NCBI RefSeq assembly: GCF_001602525.1
Contig: NZ_LSYT01000012.1
Location: forward strand, 1 to 64,000
From: Flavobacterium chilense
GTDB taxonomy: Bacteria; Bacteroidota; Bacteroidia; Flavobacteriales; Flavobacteriaceae
Direction: 5' to 3'
DNA: 64,000 bases
This document shows positions 42,751 to 51,583 of the stretch, piece by piece (within the stretch, counting starts at the first letter, position 1; each line of letters begins with the position of its first letter). Position numbers and translations under genes: made by a program. Below the pieces are notes generated by a model. That model made no database searches, was not told the DNA's origin, and was given only the letters and a program-made list of their open reading frames with translations.

Positions 42751-44478
42751 TTATTTCAATTGCATTCCTGCAATGATATTTTGTATTTTTTCGTCTAAGT
42801 AACTTTCGGCAGCATCAAAATTCATAACAGAGTCTAATTCTGCATTCACACTAATGTAGAATTTGATTTTTGGTTCAGTTCCGCTTGGTCTTGCACAAAT
42901 TTTAGAACCATCTTCAGTATAATAGATCAATACATTAGATTTTGGAATCTCCATTGTAGATTCTTCACCAGTTAATAAATTTAAAGCAATAGACGATTGA
43001 TAATCTTCTACCATAATTACTCTTTGTCCGCTGATTTCTTTCAAAGGATTCTGACGTAAATCAATCATCATCTGATTGATTTCCTGTAAACCTTCCATTC
43101 CTTTTTTAGTCAGCGAAACTAAGTGTTCTTTATAGAAACCATTTTCAACATACAGTTGTAAAAGTTCTTTGTAAACACTGCTTCCTGCTGCTTTTGCCTG
43201 AGCTGCAACTTCGCATATTAATAAAGTAGCGGCAACAGCATCTTTGTCTCTAACAGCATCACCTACCATAAAACCAAAACTTTCTTCTCCGCCACCAATA
43301 AATTCAAGTTCAGGAAAATCTTTAATCATTTTGGCAATCCATTTAAAACCAGTCAGACCAACTTTGCATTCTACGCCATAACTTGTTGCTAATTCCATCA
43401 TCATTGGAGTCGAAACAATAGTAGAGCCTACGAATTGTTTACCATTAATTTTTCCGGCTTTTTTCCATTGTTTCAATAAGAAAGAAGTCATTAAAATCAT
43501 TGTTTGGTTTCCGTTAAGCAAAATCATTTTGCCATCGTTATTTCTAACAGCAACACCCAAACGGTCACAGTCAGGATCAGTTCCCACAACAATATCTGAA
43601 TCTGTTTTATCAGCAAGGGCCAAAGCCATTGTCAAAGCTTCAGGTTCTTCGGGATTTGGAGATTTTACTGTTGGAAAATTTCCGTCAGGAATAGCCTGCT
43701 CAGGTACAATGTGTACATTTTTATAACCAGCCTGTGATAAAGTGTCCGGAATCGATTTTATAGAAGTTCCGTGTAGTGAAGTAAAAACAATTTGCAAATT
43801 ATCTTTGGCTTCAGCCGGAGTATTAAAACTTGCGTTTTCTATAGATGATTTTATAAAAGCTTTGTCAATCTCAGTGTCAATATATTCAATAAGGCTTTCG
43901 TTAGCATTGAACTTGATTTTGTCGTAGCCTAAATTTTCGATTACATTAATAATCGCTGCATCCTGCGGAGGAACAATTTGTCCGCCATCTTCCCAATATA
44001 CTTTGTATCCGTTATATTCCGGTGGATTGTGAGAAGCTGTTAATACAATTCCGCATTGGCAACCTAAATATTTAAGCGCAAAAGACAATTCAGGGGTTGG
44101 ACGTAAATCAGAGAATAAATAAACGTGAATTCCGTTTGCCGAGAAAACATCGGCAACTACTTTTGCCAAAGTATTACTGTTATGACGGCAATCATAAGCA
44201 ATAACCACTTTTAAGGGTTGATTTGGGAAAACCTGATGTAAATAATCAGATAAACCCTGAGTGTTTTTTCCAAGCGTATATTTGTTTATTCTGTTGTTTC
44301 CAACACCCATAACGCCACGCATTCCGCCTGTTCCAAATTCCAGGTTTTTATAAAAACTTTCTTCCAGTTCCTTTGGCGACGTAGTCATTAATTCCTTAAC
44401 CGCAGCTTGAGTTTCGTTGTCAAATGTAGGCGTCAGCCATTCGTTTACAGCATTTAAAATATTAGGTGCTATATTCAT
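42751..44478 (-). CDS. Phosphosugar mutase (phosphoglucomutase/phosphomannomutase)
   Basis: 575 residues, the long alpha-D-phosphohexomutase class. The phosphoserine loop is TASHNPPEYNGYK, the metal-binding loop GTDPDCDRLG, the sugar-binding loop GGEESFGF and the phosphate-binding loop RPSGTEPKIKFY; all four are intact. It interconverts glucose- or mannose-1- and 6-phosphate for nucleotide-sugar supply. It is first in the operon with the nuclease and ABC exporter genes, preceded by the REP-like element at 44532. Glucose or mannose specificity cannot be decided from motifs alone. Confidence 0.94.
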   Translation of the reverse strand: MNIAPNILNAVNEWLTPTFDNETQAAVKELMTTSPKELEESFYKNLEFGTGGMRGVMGVGNNRINKYTLGKNTQGLSDYLHQVFPNQPLKVVIAYDCRHNSNTLAKVVADVFSANGIHVYLFSDLRPTPELSFALKYLGCQCGIVLTASHNPPEYNGYKVYWEDGGQIVPPQDAAIINVIENLGYDKIKFNANESLIEYIDTEIDKAFIKSSIENASFNTPAEAKDNLQIVFTSLHGTSIKSIPDTLSQAGYKNVHIVPEQAIPDGNFPTVKSPNPEEPEALTMALALADKTDSDIVVGTDPDCDRLGVAVRNNDGKMILLNGNQTMILMTSFLLKQWKKAGKINGKQFVGSTIVSTPMMMELATSYGVECKVGLTGFKWIAKMIKDFPELEFIGGGEESFGFMVGDAVRDKDAVAATLLICEVAAQAKAAGSSVYKELLQLYVENGFYKEHLVSLTKKGMEGLQEINQMMIDLRQNPLKEISGQRVIMVEDYQSSIALNLLTGEESTMEIPKSNVLIYYTEDGSKICARPSGTEPKIKFYISVNAELDSVMNFDAAESYLDEKIQNIIAGMQLK

Positions 44479-44531
44479 GTAGATGTCTTTTTTAGTATTT
44501 AATTAAAGATAATGTTTTTTCAGGAGCCAGT

Positions 44532-44596
44532 CCTGCTGTCCACTATATCTTTTGTGGCGAACCCCGCCACAAAAGGATGCCGTTCCCATCAGGGCT
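44532..44596. repeat. REP-like palindromic element, copy A
   Basis: CCTGCTGTCCACTATATC leads to the hairpin CTTTTGTGGCG-aacc-CCGCCACAAAAGG, then ATGCCGTTCCCATCAGGGCT. It is almost identical in outline to copy D (inverted, 58467-58532), with TG/CA in place of TA/TA in the stem. It lies between the mutase and glycosyltransferase genes, both on the minus strand. Confidence 0.8.
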
Positions 44597-44607
44597 AGGA
44601 CCTTTCG

Positions 44608-45564
44608 TTAAAAATTAACCTCTCGGGCTACTTTATAACGTGCTTCATTGCTTTTGGTTCTTAAAATAATCTCACCAAGAAAACCTGCTAAGAATAATTG
44701 AGTTCCTAAAATCATGGTTGTCAGGGCGATAAAAAACCAAGGATTACTGGTAATTAAGCTATACTTCATTCCGTTATACATATGGTATAACTTCGAAATT
44801 CCAATATAACCCGCTAATAGAAATCCAATGATAAACATCACCGATCCAATTGCCCCAAATAAGTGCATTGGTCTTTTTCCAAATCGGGATAAAAACCAGA
44901 TTGTGATTAAATCCAGAAAACCGTTAATAAAACGTTCCATTCCAAACTTCGTTTCACCATATTTACGAGCCTGGTGAATAACCACTTTTTCGCCAATTTT
45001 ATTAAAACCGGCATTTTTTGCCAAAACAGGAATGTATCGGTGCATTTCGCCCGAAACTTCAATGTTTTTTACAACCGTGTTTTTGTATGCTTTTAATCCG
45101 CAGTTAAAATCATTCAGTTCAACCCCCGATGTCTTTCTGGCTGCCCAGTTAAAAAGTTTAGACGGAAGGTTTTTTGCTACAACAGAGTCGTAACGTTTCT
45201 TTTTCCAGCCGGAAACCAAATCAAATTTCTGGGCTGTAATCATTTCATACAATCCCGGAATCTCATCCGGACTATCCTGCAAATCCGCATCCATTGTAAT
45301 AATAACATCACCCTGGGCTTTTGCAAAACCGGCATGTAAAGCCTGAGATTTTCCAAAGTTTTTCATAAAACGAATTCCCTTTACATTTGGGTTTTTCTTA
45401 GAGAAACTTTCAATAATATTCCAAGAATCATCTGTACTGCCATCATCTACAAAAATGATTTCATAAGAGTAATTGTTAGATTGCATCACTTTAATAATCC
45501 ATGAATAGAGTTCTTGTAGTGATTCCTCCTCATTTAGAAGCGGTATAAGTATAGATAAATTCAT
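44608..45564 (-). CDS. Glycosyltransferase family 2, polyprenyl-phosphate type
   Basis: 318 residues. A GT-A catalytic domain spans about 1-225: LSILIPLLNEEESLQEL, FVDDGSTDDSW, DxD-like DADLQDSP, and NDFNCGLKAYK. Two C-terminal transmembrane helices (about 232-260 and 270-300) fit the GtrB/DPM1-like group that loads a sugar onto undecaprenyl phosphate at the inner membrane. The sugar is not predictable. The DUF4199 gene starts 9 bases upstream on the same strand, so they form an operon. Neighbouring mutase and exporter genes support a role in envelope glycan or glycolipid assembly. Confidence 0.93.
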   Translation of the reverse strand: MNLSILIPLLNEEESLQELYSWIIKVMQSNNYSYEIIFVDDGSTDDSWNIIESFSKKNPNVKGIRFMKNFGKSQALHAGFAKAQGDVIITMDADLQDSPDEIPGLYEMITAQKFDLVSGWKKKRYDSVVAKNLPSKLFNWAARKTSGVELNDFNCGLKAYKNTVVKNIEVSGEMHRYIPVLAKNAGFNKIGEKVVIHQARKYGETKFGMERFINGFLDLITIWFLSRFGKRPMHLFGAIGSVMFIIGFLLAGYIGISKLYHMYNGMKYSLITSNPWFFIALTTMILGTQLFLAGFLGEIILRTKSNEARYKVAREVNF

Positions 45565-45573
45565 TTATGTTTT

Positions 45574-46104
45574 TTATTCTTGTGTAGATTTGCTTTTAAA
45601 AAATGCTGCGAAAATTAATCCAAAAACGGCACTAATTACAATCGCGAAAACAGATCCTTTTAATAGTTCTAAAGTAGAATAAGGATTGCTTAGTTTCATT
45701 TTTTCGATTGTCTCATTAATTACAGAAGCTGGCGATCCAAATTTTTGCATCATTCCAACGGTATATTTAATCATTAGTTCGCTTAAAGTGTCTTTTGCAC
45801 TTGGGTCAATAAAATTAAATAAGATAATATTAAAAGATGTAGAAATCAGAATTCCAATTACTGCAGCTATAAAATAAGTGGTAAATGCTTCTTTGAAAGA
45901 GAAAATACCTTTTAACTCTCTTTTGGTTTTAGAAAGTAAAATAATACTAATAGTTATACTTATTGCAATACCTATAAGTCCCATCCACCATGCAGTAAAT
46001 AAATTTAAATCAACCGCATATATTGTAGCAGTAATCAACGCAGATGCAACACCAATCATTACACCATAAGTAATTCCATTCTTTTTTATAACTTCATTAA
46101 TCAT
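45574..46104 (-). CDS. DUF4199 domain membrane protein
   Basis: 176 residues with four hydrophobic segments (about 12-30, 35-56, 75-97 and 145-168). It starts INEVIKKNGITYGVMIGVASALITATIYAV, the DUF4199 pattern common in Bacteroidota. It is an inner-membrane protein of unknown function, usually found beside a GT2 glycosyltransferase as here (9-base gap), so it may assist that enzyme. Confidence 0.87.
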   Translation of the reverse strand: MINEVIKKNGITYGVMIGVASALITATIYAVDLNLFTAWWMGLIGIAISITISIILLSKTKRELKGIFSFKEAFTTYFIAAVIGILISTSFNIILFNFIDPSAKDTLSELMIKYTVGMMQKFGSPASVINETIEKMKLSNPYSTLELLKGSVFAIVISAVFGLIFAAFFKSKSTQE

Positions 46105-46132
46105 ATTTTCTATATGTTTTAAAATTAATCCA

Positions 46133-46140
46133 CAAATATA
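46133..46140 (-). promoter_or_regulatory. -7 box of the DUF4199-glycosyltransferase operon
   Basis: TATATTTG on the minus strand, 28 bases before the start codon at 46104. No clear -33 TTG. Confidence 0.55.
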
Positions 46141-46208
46141 GTAATTACCACTATAATCAGAGATAAAAAAAGCTTTTTCAATTTAGGCAAAAAAAAGTGG
46201 GCTAAGTA

Positions 46209-46238
46209 TTTGTTTATTAAAAAAGAATTGTAAATTTG
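46209..46238 (+). promoter_or_regulatory. Consensus promoter of the L31 gene, with a long leader
   Basis: TTTG (46209-46212), 18-base spacer, TAAATTTG (46231-46238). The start codon is 118 bases beyond the box, giving a leader of about 110 bases with room for feedback control. No clear leader structure was seen. Confidence 0.78.
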
Positions 46239-46355
46239 CACACTCAAAAATAATTAAATTTTTAAACAAAAAAGAGTATCCTTTGTTTACACCTTTTTCT
46301 AACCATGAAAAAGCTTCAAAATAAAAATGCTCTAAACAATAAATAAAAAGAAAAG

Positions 46356-46610
46356 ATGAAAAAAGGAATTCACCCAGAAAATTACAGATTAGTTGCATTT
46401 AAAGACATGTCAAATGACGAAGTTTTTATCACTAAATCTACAGCAGATACAAAAGAAACAATTGAAGTTGACGGAGTTGAGTATCCAGTTGTAAAAATGG
46501 AGATTTCTAGAACATCTCACCCTTTTTATACTGGTAAATCTAAACTTATCGATACTGCAGGACGTATTGATAAATTCAAAACTAAATATGCAAAACACGC
46601 TAAAAAATAA
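46356..46610 (+). CDS. rpmE2: 50S ribosomal protein L31, type B
   Basis: 84 residues. MKKGIHPENYRLVAFKDMSN, then SRTSHPFYTGKSKLIDTAGRIDKF and a Lys-rich end. It lacks the zinc-binding Cys residues of type A L31, so it is the zinc-free form. It binds the subunit bridge region of the ribosome. In many bacteria the type B form is induced by zinc shortage; with no Zur site recognisable and no second copy in the window, it may simply be the main L31 here. Strong promoter and terminator. Confidence 0.96.
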   Translation: MKKGIHPENYRLVAFKDMSNDEVFITKSTADTKETIEVDGVEYPVVKMEISRTSHPFYTGKSKLIDTAGRIDKFKTKYAKHAKK

Positions 46611-46629
46611 TAGCTGTTTTTATTTATAC

Positions 46630-46659
46630 AAAAGCCTTCCGGACCGGAAGGCTTTTTTT
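46630..46659 (+). terminator. Terminator of the L31 gene
   Basis: AAAAGCCTTCCGG pairs with CCGGAAGGCTTTTTTT. Confidence 0.9.
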
Positions 46660-46753
46660 ATGCCGTCTTTTTTATAAAGAACAAGATGTTAAATTATAGA
46701 GGTATTTTCTTTATTTATGAACAGACACGATTAATGTAAAACAGAAATATTTG

Positions 46754-46761
46754 TAACTTTG
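46754..46761 (+). promoter_or_regulatory. -7 box of the GlmU-like gene
   Basis: TAACTTTG fits TAnnTTTG, 45 bases before the start at 46807. Confidence 0.55.
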
Positions 46762-46806
46762 ACCCCGATAACCAAATCAAGATTTTAACAAGTAACAAAT
46801 TTATTT

Positions 46807-47982
46807 ATGAATTACATCCTTTTTGACGGTCCTGTCCGGAATGCTTTATTGCCTTTTACATTTACAAGACCTGTTGCTGACATATTAATTGGAATAATGA
46901 CGATTCGTCAAAAATGGGAAAGCCGTTTAGGGTCTACCATTACGACCATTACCGAAGATTATTTGTCTGCCAAATTTCCGATGGTGGAAATGGAGGAAAA
47001 TGTGATGATAAATGCTGCATATTTACCAAATGATATGCTTGCTGAAATGGTTTCAGATTTAAAAGAAAACCAGGCAATCTTTAAAGGAGATGATGTTATT
47101 GCTTTTTTTACAACCGAAAATCAGGAAGAAGTTGATTTTGATTCGTATGAAATCATTCAATACAATGATGATTGTCTTACTATAGAACACACCTGGGATA
47201 TTTTCTCAAAAAATGACGCGGCAATTCGTGCCGATTTTGCTTATTTGACAGAAGATAGAAAATCACAGGCAATTCCTAAAAGTGTCAATGTAATTGCGCC
47301 GGAGAATATTTTTATTGAAGAAGGTGCAAAACTGGAATTTGTAACTCTAAATGCTTCAACAGGTCCAATATATATAGGTAAGAATGCCGAAATTATGGAA
47401 GGAACCGTAATTCGTGGTCCTTTTGCTTTATGCGAAAATGCACAGGTAAAGCTAAATGCAAAAGTTTATGGAGCCACAACTGTTGGTCCGGGATCAAGAA
47501 TAGGAGGAGAGGTTAAAAATTCTGTTCTGTTTGCCAATTCAAACAAAGGGCATGATGGGTTTTTAGGAGATTCTGTTTTGGGCGAATGGTGTAATATTGG
47601 TGCAGACAGTAATAATTCAAACCTGAAAAACAATTACGAAGAAGTAAAATTGTGGAGCTATGAAACAGAAGGTTTTGCAAAAACCGGACTTCAGTTTTGC
47701 GGTTTAATGATGGGAGATCATAGTAAATGCGGAATCAATACAATGTTTAATACCGGAACTGTAGTTGGAGTAAGTGCTAATATTTTTGGAAGCGGTTTTC
47801 CTCGCAATTTTGTCCCAAGTTTTTCGTGGGGCGGAGCAGCAGGTTTTACAACTTATGTAACCAAAAAAGCTTTTGAAACTGCAAAACTGGTAATGGGACG
47901 AAGAAACATAGATTTTGACGAAACTGAAGCAGCAATCTTAGAACACATTTTTGAAGAAACTAAAAAGTGGAGAAAAGACTAA
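46807..47982 (+). CDS. GlmU-like putative sugar nucleotidyltransferase/acyltransferase
   Basis: 391 residues. An N-terminal nucleotidyltransferase-like part (about 1-180) starts YILFDGPVRNALLPFTFTRP. A left-handed beta-helix follows with hexapeptide repeats (about 185-340: IYIGKNAEIMEGTVIRGPF, VYGATTVGPGSRIGG, LGEWCNIGADSNNSNL). This matches the Bacteroidota family named putative sugar nucleotidyltransferase/GlmU family (TIGR03991). The canonical N-terminal GxGTRM loop is missing, so pyrophosphorylase activity is doubtful. The 8-bp periodic tract CTAATTAT covers its stop codon. Confidence 0.87.
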   Translation: MNYILFDGPVRNALLPFTFTRPVADILIGIMTIRQKWESRLGSTITTITEDYLSAKFPMVEMEENVMINAAYLPNDMLAEMVSDLKENQAIFKGDDVIAFFTTENQEEVDFDSYEIIQYNDDCLTIEHTWDIFSKNDAAIRADFAYLTEDRKSQAIPKSVNVIAPENIFIEEGAKLEFVTLNASTGPIYIGKNAEIMEGTVIRGPFALCENAQVKLNAKVYGATTVGPGSRIGGEVKNSVLFANSNKGHDGFLGDSVLGEWCNIGADSNNSNLKNNYEEVKLWSYETEGFAKTGLQFCGLMMGDHSKCGINTMFNTGTVVGVSANIFGSGFPRNFVPSFSWGGAAGFTTYVTKKAFETAKLVMGRRNIDFDETEAAILEHIFEETKKWRKD

Positions 47983-48002
47983 TTATCTAATTATCTAATT
48001 AG
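47979..48002 (+). repeat. 8-bp periodic tract covering the GlmU-like stop codon
   Basis: CTAATTAT, CTAATTAT, CTAATTAG. The stop codon TAA is inside the first unit, and looser repeats (TCAATTTG, ATAATAAG, ATAATTTA) follow. Confidence 0.7.
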
Positions 48003-48028
48003 TCAATTTGATAATAAGATAATTTAGT

Positions 48029-48061
48029 AAACCCGACAGATTTCAAAAATCTGTCGGGTTT
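48029..48061. terminator. Bidirectional terminator, GlmU-like/PepSY-like genes
   Basis: AAACCCGACAGATTT (48029-48043) pairs perfectly with AAATCTGTCGGGTTT (48047-48061). Confidence 0.9.
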
Positions 48062-48081
48062 ATATGTTTTAGGATTAAATG

Positions 48082-48525
48082 TTACCTATCGATTTTACTA
48101 AAATCACCTTTCAAATTGAATTTTAATTCTAACCCGTTGGTTAGTTTTGTTTCATAGCCAAAAGTTCCTATTTCTATTTTGGTGACTTTTTCTTTAGGGA
48201 AATTAACTTTTATATACGAAGCAATTTTTTTAGGAATTATAGATGATGGGATTTTAGCGCTTTTACCGTCAACTTCTTTCCAGTTTCCTTTTTTATCAAA
48301 TTCGATTTCAATTTTATTATCAAACTGAACTTTGTATTCTGTAGAAAGAATTTCTTTGTCCTCTAATATATAGCTTGGCTTTTTTGACCCAAAGTGAGTC
48401 TTTAAAAAAGTTTGTGCATTTGCAGGTAAAGCTTCTTTTTTAATTACCGTTTTTTGCGCATTTGCAGAAAATCCAAATAATAATCCTGCAATTATAGAAG
48501 CGGTCAGATTTAATTTCGTTTTCAT
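48082..48525 (-). CDS. PepSY-like domain protein, exported
   Basis: 147 residues. Signal peptide about 1-23 (GFSANAQ), then two PepSY-like repeats. Each has an ALPANAQTFLKTHF- or IPKKIASYIKVNFP-type helix followed by strands (YKVQFDNKIEIEFDKKGNW; YETKLTNGLELKFNLKG). This is the periplasmic PepSY-like/BLIP-fold family common in Bacteroidota. The function is unknown; inhibition of a protease or signal sensing is suggested for relatives. Single gene with its own bidirectional terminator. Confidence 0.87.
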   Translation of the reverse strand: MKTKLNLTASIIAGLLFGFSANAQKTVIKKEALPANAQTFLKTHFGSKKPSYILEDKEILSTEYKVQFDNKIEIEFDKKGNWKEVDGKSAKIPSSIIPKKIASYIKVNFPKEKVTKIEIGTFGYETKLTNGLELKFNLKGDFSKIDR

Positions 48526-48631
48526 ATTTTGCTGATTTTAAAATTATTATACAAGGTAATACTAAAAATTAAGAATCTGTAAGAATATTTACGCGATTTT
48601 AAAAACAAGAATGACAGTCGTCTAAATAATA

Positions 48632-48661
48632 TTGTCTAATACTCTAATTAATCTATCTTTG
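48632..48661 (+). promoter_or_regulatory. Consensus promoter of the ABC-F gene
   Basis: TTG (48632-48634), 19-base spacer, TATCTTTG (48654-48661): exact consensus. The leader of about 60 bases ends in an 8-bp periodic tract. Confidence 0.82.
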
Positions 48662-48695
48662 CGCTTTCAAAAAAATACTTGCAAAGAATTTTAAT

Positions 48696-48727
48696 AATCT
48701 AAGCAGTCTAAAAATCTAAAAATCTAA
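48696..48727 (+). repeat. 8-bp periodic tract in the ABC-F leader, abutting the start codon
   Basis: AATCTAAG, CAGTCTAA, AAATCTAA, AAATCTAA, then ATG at 48728. It would occupy the ribosome-binding region of the mRNA; the A-rich sequence fits the weak Shine-Dalgarno use of Bacteroidota. Confidence 0.8.
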
Positions 48728-50362
48728 ATGATTACAGTTAACGATATTTCGGTTCAGTTTGGTGGAACTACACTTTTTAGCGATGTTTCTTTTGCTATCA
48801 ATGAAAATGATAAAATAGCCCTTATGGGTAAAAATGGTGCGGGAAAATCGACACTTTTAAAAATTATTGCAGGTCAAAGCAAACCTTCGACCGGAAGTAT
48901 TTCTACGCCAAAAGATGCTGTTGTAGCGTATTTGCCTCAGCACTTATTGACAAAAGATGGCTCAACTGTAATGGAAGAAGCATCTAAAGCTTTTGGTGAG
49001 ATTTTTAAAATGAAAGCCGAAATCGACGAAATCAATGAGCAATTAACAGTTCGTACCGATTACGAAAGTGACGAGTATATGAAACTAATCGAAAGAGTTT
49101 CTGACTTAAGTGAGAAATACTACGCTATTGAAGAAGTAAACTACGAAGCCGAAGTGGAGAAAATTTTAGTTGGTTTAGGTTTTGAACGCGAAGATTTTAC
49201 AAGACAGACTTCTGAGTTTTCAGGAGGATGGAGAATGCGTATTGAGCTTGCTAAAATCTTATTACAAAAACCGGATTTAATTTTACTGGATGAGCCAACC
49301 AACCACATGGATATCGAAAGTATTCAATGGTTAGAAGAGTTTTTGGTGAATTCGGCAAAAGCCGTTGTGGTAATTTCGCACGACAGAGCATTTGTAGATA
49401 ATATTACAAATCGTACGATCGAAGTAACAATGGGAAGAATCTACGATTATAAAGCAAAATATACCCATTACTTAGAATTAAGAAAAGACCGTCGTATTCA
49501 TCAGCAAAAAGCTTATGATGAGCAGCAAAAAATGATTGCTGACAACAGAGCTTTTATTGATCGTTTTAAAGGAACATTTTCAAAAACAGATGCAGTTCAG
49601 TCTCGTGTAAAAATGTTGGAGAAACTGGAGATTGTTCAGGTTGATGAAGTAGATACATCTGCATTACGTTTAAAATTCCCTCCTGCAGCACGTTCTGGTC
49701 AATATCCTGTTATTGTAAAAGAAATGTCTAAGGCTTATGGGGATCATGTCGTTTTTAAAGATGCTAATATTGTAATCGAACGCGGTCAGAAAGTAGCTTT
49801 TGTTGGAAAAAATGGAGAAGGAAAATCGACTATGATCAAAGCGATCATGAAAGAAATAGGCGTTGACTCCGGAAGTGTTGAAATTGGTCATAACGCACAA
49901 ATTGGATATTTTGCTCAAAATCAGGCTTCATTATTAGATGAAAATGCTACTATTTTTGAAACCATTGATGCCATTGCAGTTGGAGATATTCGTACGCAGA
50001 TTAAAAATATTTTGGGAGCTTTCATGTTCCAGGGAGATGACATTACCAAAAAAGTAAAAGTACTTTCAGGTGGGGAAAAAACACGTTTGGCAATGATTAA
50101 ATTATTATTGGAGCCAGTAAACTTGTTGATTCTTGATGAGCCTTCGAATCACCTGGATATGAAAACGAAAGACATTATTAAAGATGCTTTACGTGATTTT
50201 GACGGAACTTTGATTTTGGTTTCTCACGACCGTGATTTCCTTGACGGATTAGCAACTAAAGTTTTTGAGTTTGGTAATAAACGAGTTAAAGAGCATTTTG
50301 AAGATGTAGCTGGTTTCCTTGCTCATAAGAAAATGGACTCGATGAGAGAGATAGAAAAATAA
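48728..50362 (+). CDS. ABC-F family ATPase (translation factor type)
   Basis: 544 residues with no transmembrane part. There are two ABC domains. The first has GKNGAGKST, signature FSGGWRMRIELA and LILLDEPTNHMD. The second has GKNGEGKST, LSGGEKTRLAMI and LLILDEPSNHLD. A linker (about 240-320) with the charged P-site tRNA interaction motif region lies between. ABC-F proteins act on the ribosome (EttA, Uup, YbiT or resistance proteins). The length and domain spacing resemble YbiT-like housekeeping members rather than resistance types, but that is a judgement from general features. Confidence 0.93.
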   Translation: MITVNDISVQFGGTTLFSDVSFAINENDKIALMGKNGAGKSTLLKIIAGQSKPSTGSISTPKDAVVAYLPQHLLTKDGSTVMEEASKAFGEIFKMKAEIDEINEQLTVRTDYESDEYMKLIERVSDLSEKYYAIEEVNYEAEVEKILVGLGFEREDFTRQTSEFSGGWRMRIELAKILLQKPDLILLDEPTNHMDIESIQWLEEFLVNSAKAVVVISHDRAFVDNITNRTIEVTMGRIYDYKAKYTHYLELRKDRRIHQQKAYDEQQKMIADNRAFIDRFKGTFSKTDAVQSRVKMLEKLEIVQVDEVDTSALRLKFPPAARSGQYPVIVKEMSKAYGDHVVFKDANIVIERGQKVAFVGKNGEGKSTMIKAIMKEIGVDSGSVEIGHNAQIGYFAQNQASLLDENATIFETIDAIAVGDIRTQIKNILGAFMFQGDDITKKVKVLSGGEKTRLAMIKLLLEPVNLLILDEPSNHLDMKTKDIIKDALRDFDGTLILVSHDRDFLDGLATKVFEFGNKRVKEHFEDVAGFLAHKKMDSMREIEK

Positions 50363-50385
50363 AATAGTTGAAATAACATCATTTT

Positions 50386-50416
50386 AAAGCACAAGAAAGT
50401 TTAATTCTTGTGCTTT
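50386..50416. terminator. Bidirectional terminator, ABC-F gene/efflux operon
   Basis: AAAGCACAAGAA pairs with TTCTTGTGCTTT around a 7-base loop, between convergent genes. Confidence 0.88.
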
Positions 50417-50423
50417 TTTGTTT

Positions 50424-51581
50424 TTAGGCTTCTTTTAAAACGTTTTTCTTTTTAAAGTACAAAGCAATATAAGCTGCAACAAAACAGACCAAACCTATAA
50501 TGATCATGTTCCAGATAGGTTTTGTTGTTTGTGAAAAAGTTCCGTTTTCAATTATTAGTATCCTGAAAGCTTTAAGAAAATGAGTCAGCGGAATAACATT
50601 GGCAATAGCCTGAACAGCCTGTGGCATTTGACTTAATGGCCAAGTAAATCCGCTTAGTATAAAACTTGGTGTTGCAATAACCATCAGGATTTCTGTGGCC
50701 TTAAGCTGATTCGGAACCACAACACTGACTAAAATTCCAATAAAAGAAACAGAAAGGACAAATATACCGGCGATAAATGTAAGTGGAAGTAAATTTTCGT
50801 AAAACGGAAGTCTGAACCATAAAGTAAAAAGCCAATAAATAAGCCATACGCCAAAGCTCATAATCATATACGGAATAATTTTTACAGCTAACATTTTTAG
50901 AATTGACGGACACCGTTGAACCAGGTTTTTAAAAGTTCTGTTTTCAAATTCTGAAGCAAATGAAAGGGCTAGTCCCAACAAAAGAACCTGTTGTAGCACT
51001 GTTGCCAAAACGCCCGGCCAGAGAAAATACATATAGTTGGTACTTCGGTTGTACTTTTTAATAAATGTAGTTTTAAAAGGCTCGTATTGTGAAGCCAGCA
51101 GATTTTCCGGAACACCTTGTTTTCTTAAAGTTTCGATTTGAACACCGGCTTTTAATGTTCCAAGGCAGACTTGTATGGCTGTCGAAGCATAATTGGCCGT
51201 TAGGACATTAGATGTATTGACAATAGTAGTAATTTCAGGATACTTTTTGGTGAGTGTCATTTTTTCGAAACCTTTCGGAATAATCACAACACAAGTCGCT
51301 TCTTTTTGAATAGCAAGCTGAGAAAGATTATTTTGATCATATCGAATTGAAGCAATCGAGAGAACTTCATTATCTTCAAACATCTGGATGGCTTTTGAGC
51401 TTAATTCAGATCGGTCCTGATCTACAACAATTATAGGTAAATCTGTCACTTTGCCTTTACCATAAACATATCCTAACAGAACTCCGTAAAGTATTGGTGC
51501 GCCAATAAATAATAGTCGAAGTACATTGTTGTTCCAGAATAACCGGAATTCCCGTTTAAGCAATGAAAAGAAATTTTGCAT
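50424..51581 (-). CDS. ABC-2 type transporter permease
   Basis: 385 residues. One N-terminal helix (about 20-40) and a large extracytoplasmic domain (about 45-175) are followed by five or so helices to the C-terminus. This is the ABC2_membrane_3 layout (YhhJ/YbhR-like), with LRLLFIGAPILYGVLLGYVYG at the start and LSGFTWPLSQMPQAVQAIANVIPLTHF near the end. No ATPase domain is fused and none is encoded in the operon. It is the third gene after tolC-like and hlyD-like genes (2-base gap), so it is the inner-membrane part of a tripartite exporter. Confidence 0.92.
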   Translation of the reverse strand: MQNFFSLLKREFRLFWNNNVLRLLFIGAPILYGVLLGYVYGKGKVTDLPIIVVDQDRSELSSKAIQMFEDNEVLSIASIRYDQNNLSQLAIQKEATCVVIIPKGFEKMTLTKKYPEITTIVNTSNVLTANYASTAIQVCLGTLKAGVQIETLRKQGVPENLLASQYEPFKTTFIKKYNRSTNYMYFLWPGVLATVLQQVLLLGLALSFASEFENRTFKNLVQRCPSILKMLAVKIIPYMIMSFGVWLIYWLFTLWFRLPFYENLLPLTFIAGIFVLSVSFIGILVSVVVPNQLKATEILMVIATPSFILSGFTWPLSQMPQAVQAIANVIPLTHFLKAFRILIIENGTFSQTTKPIWNMIIIGLVCFVAAYIALYFKKKNVLKEA

Positions 51582-51583
51582 AG

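Noticed and set aside
46183..46598. Minus-strand open frames of 71 and 62 residues around the L31 gene
   Set aside because: They are antisense shadows of the L31 gene and its leader.
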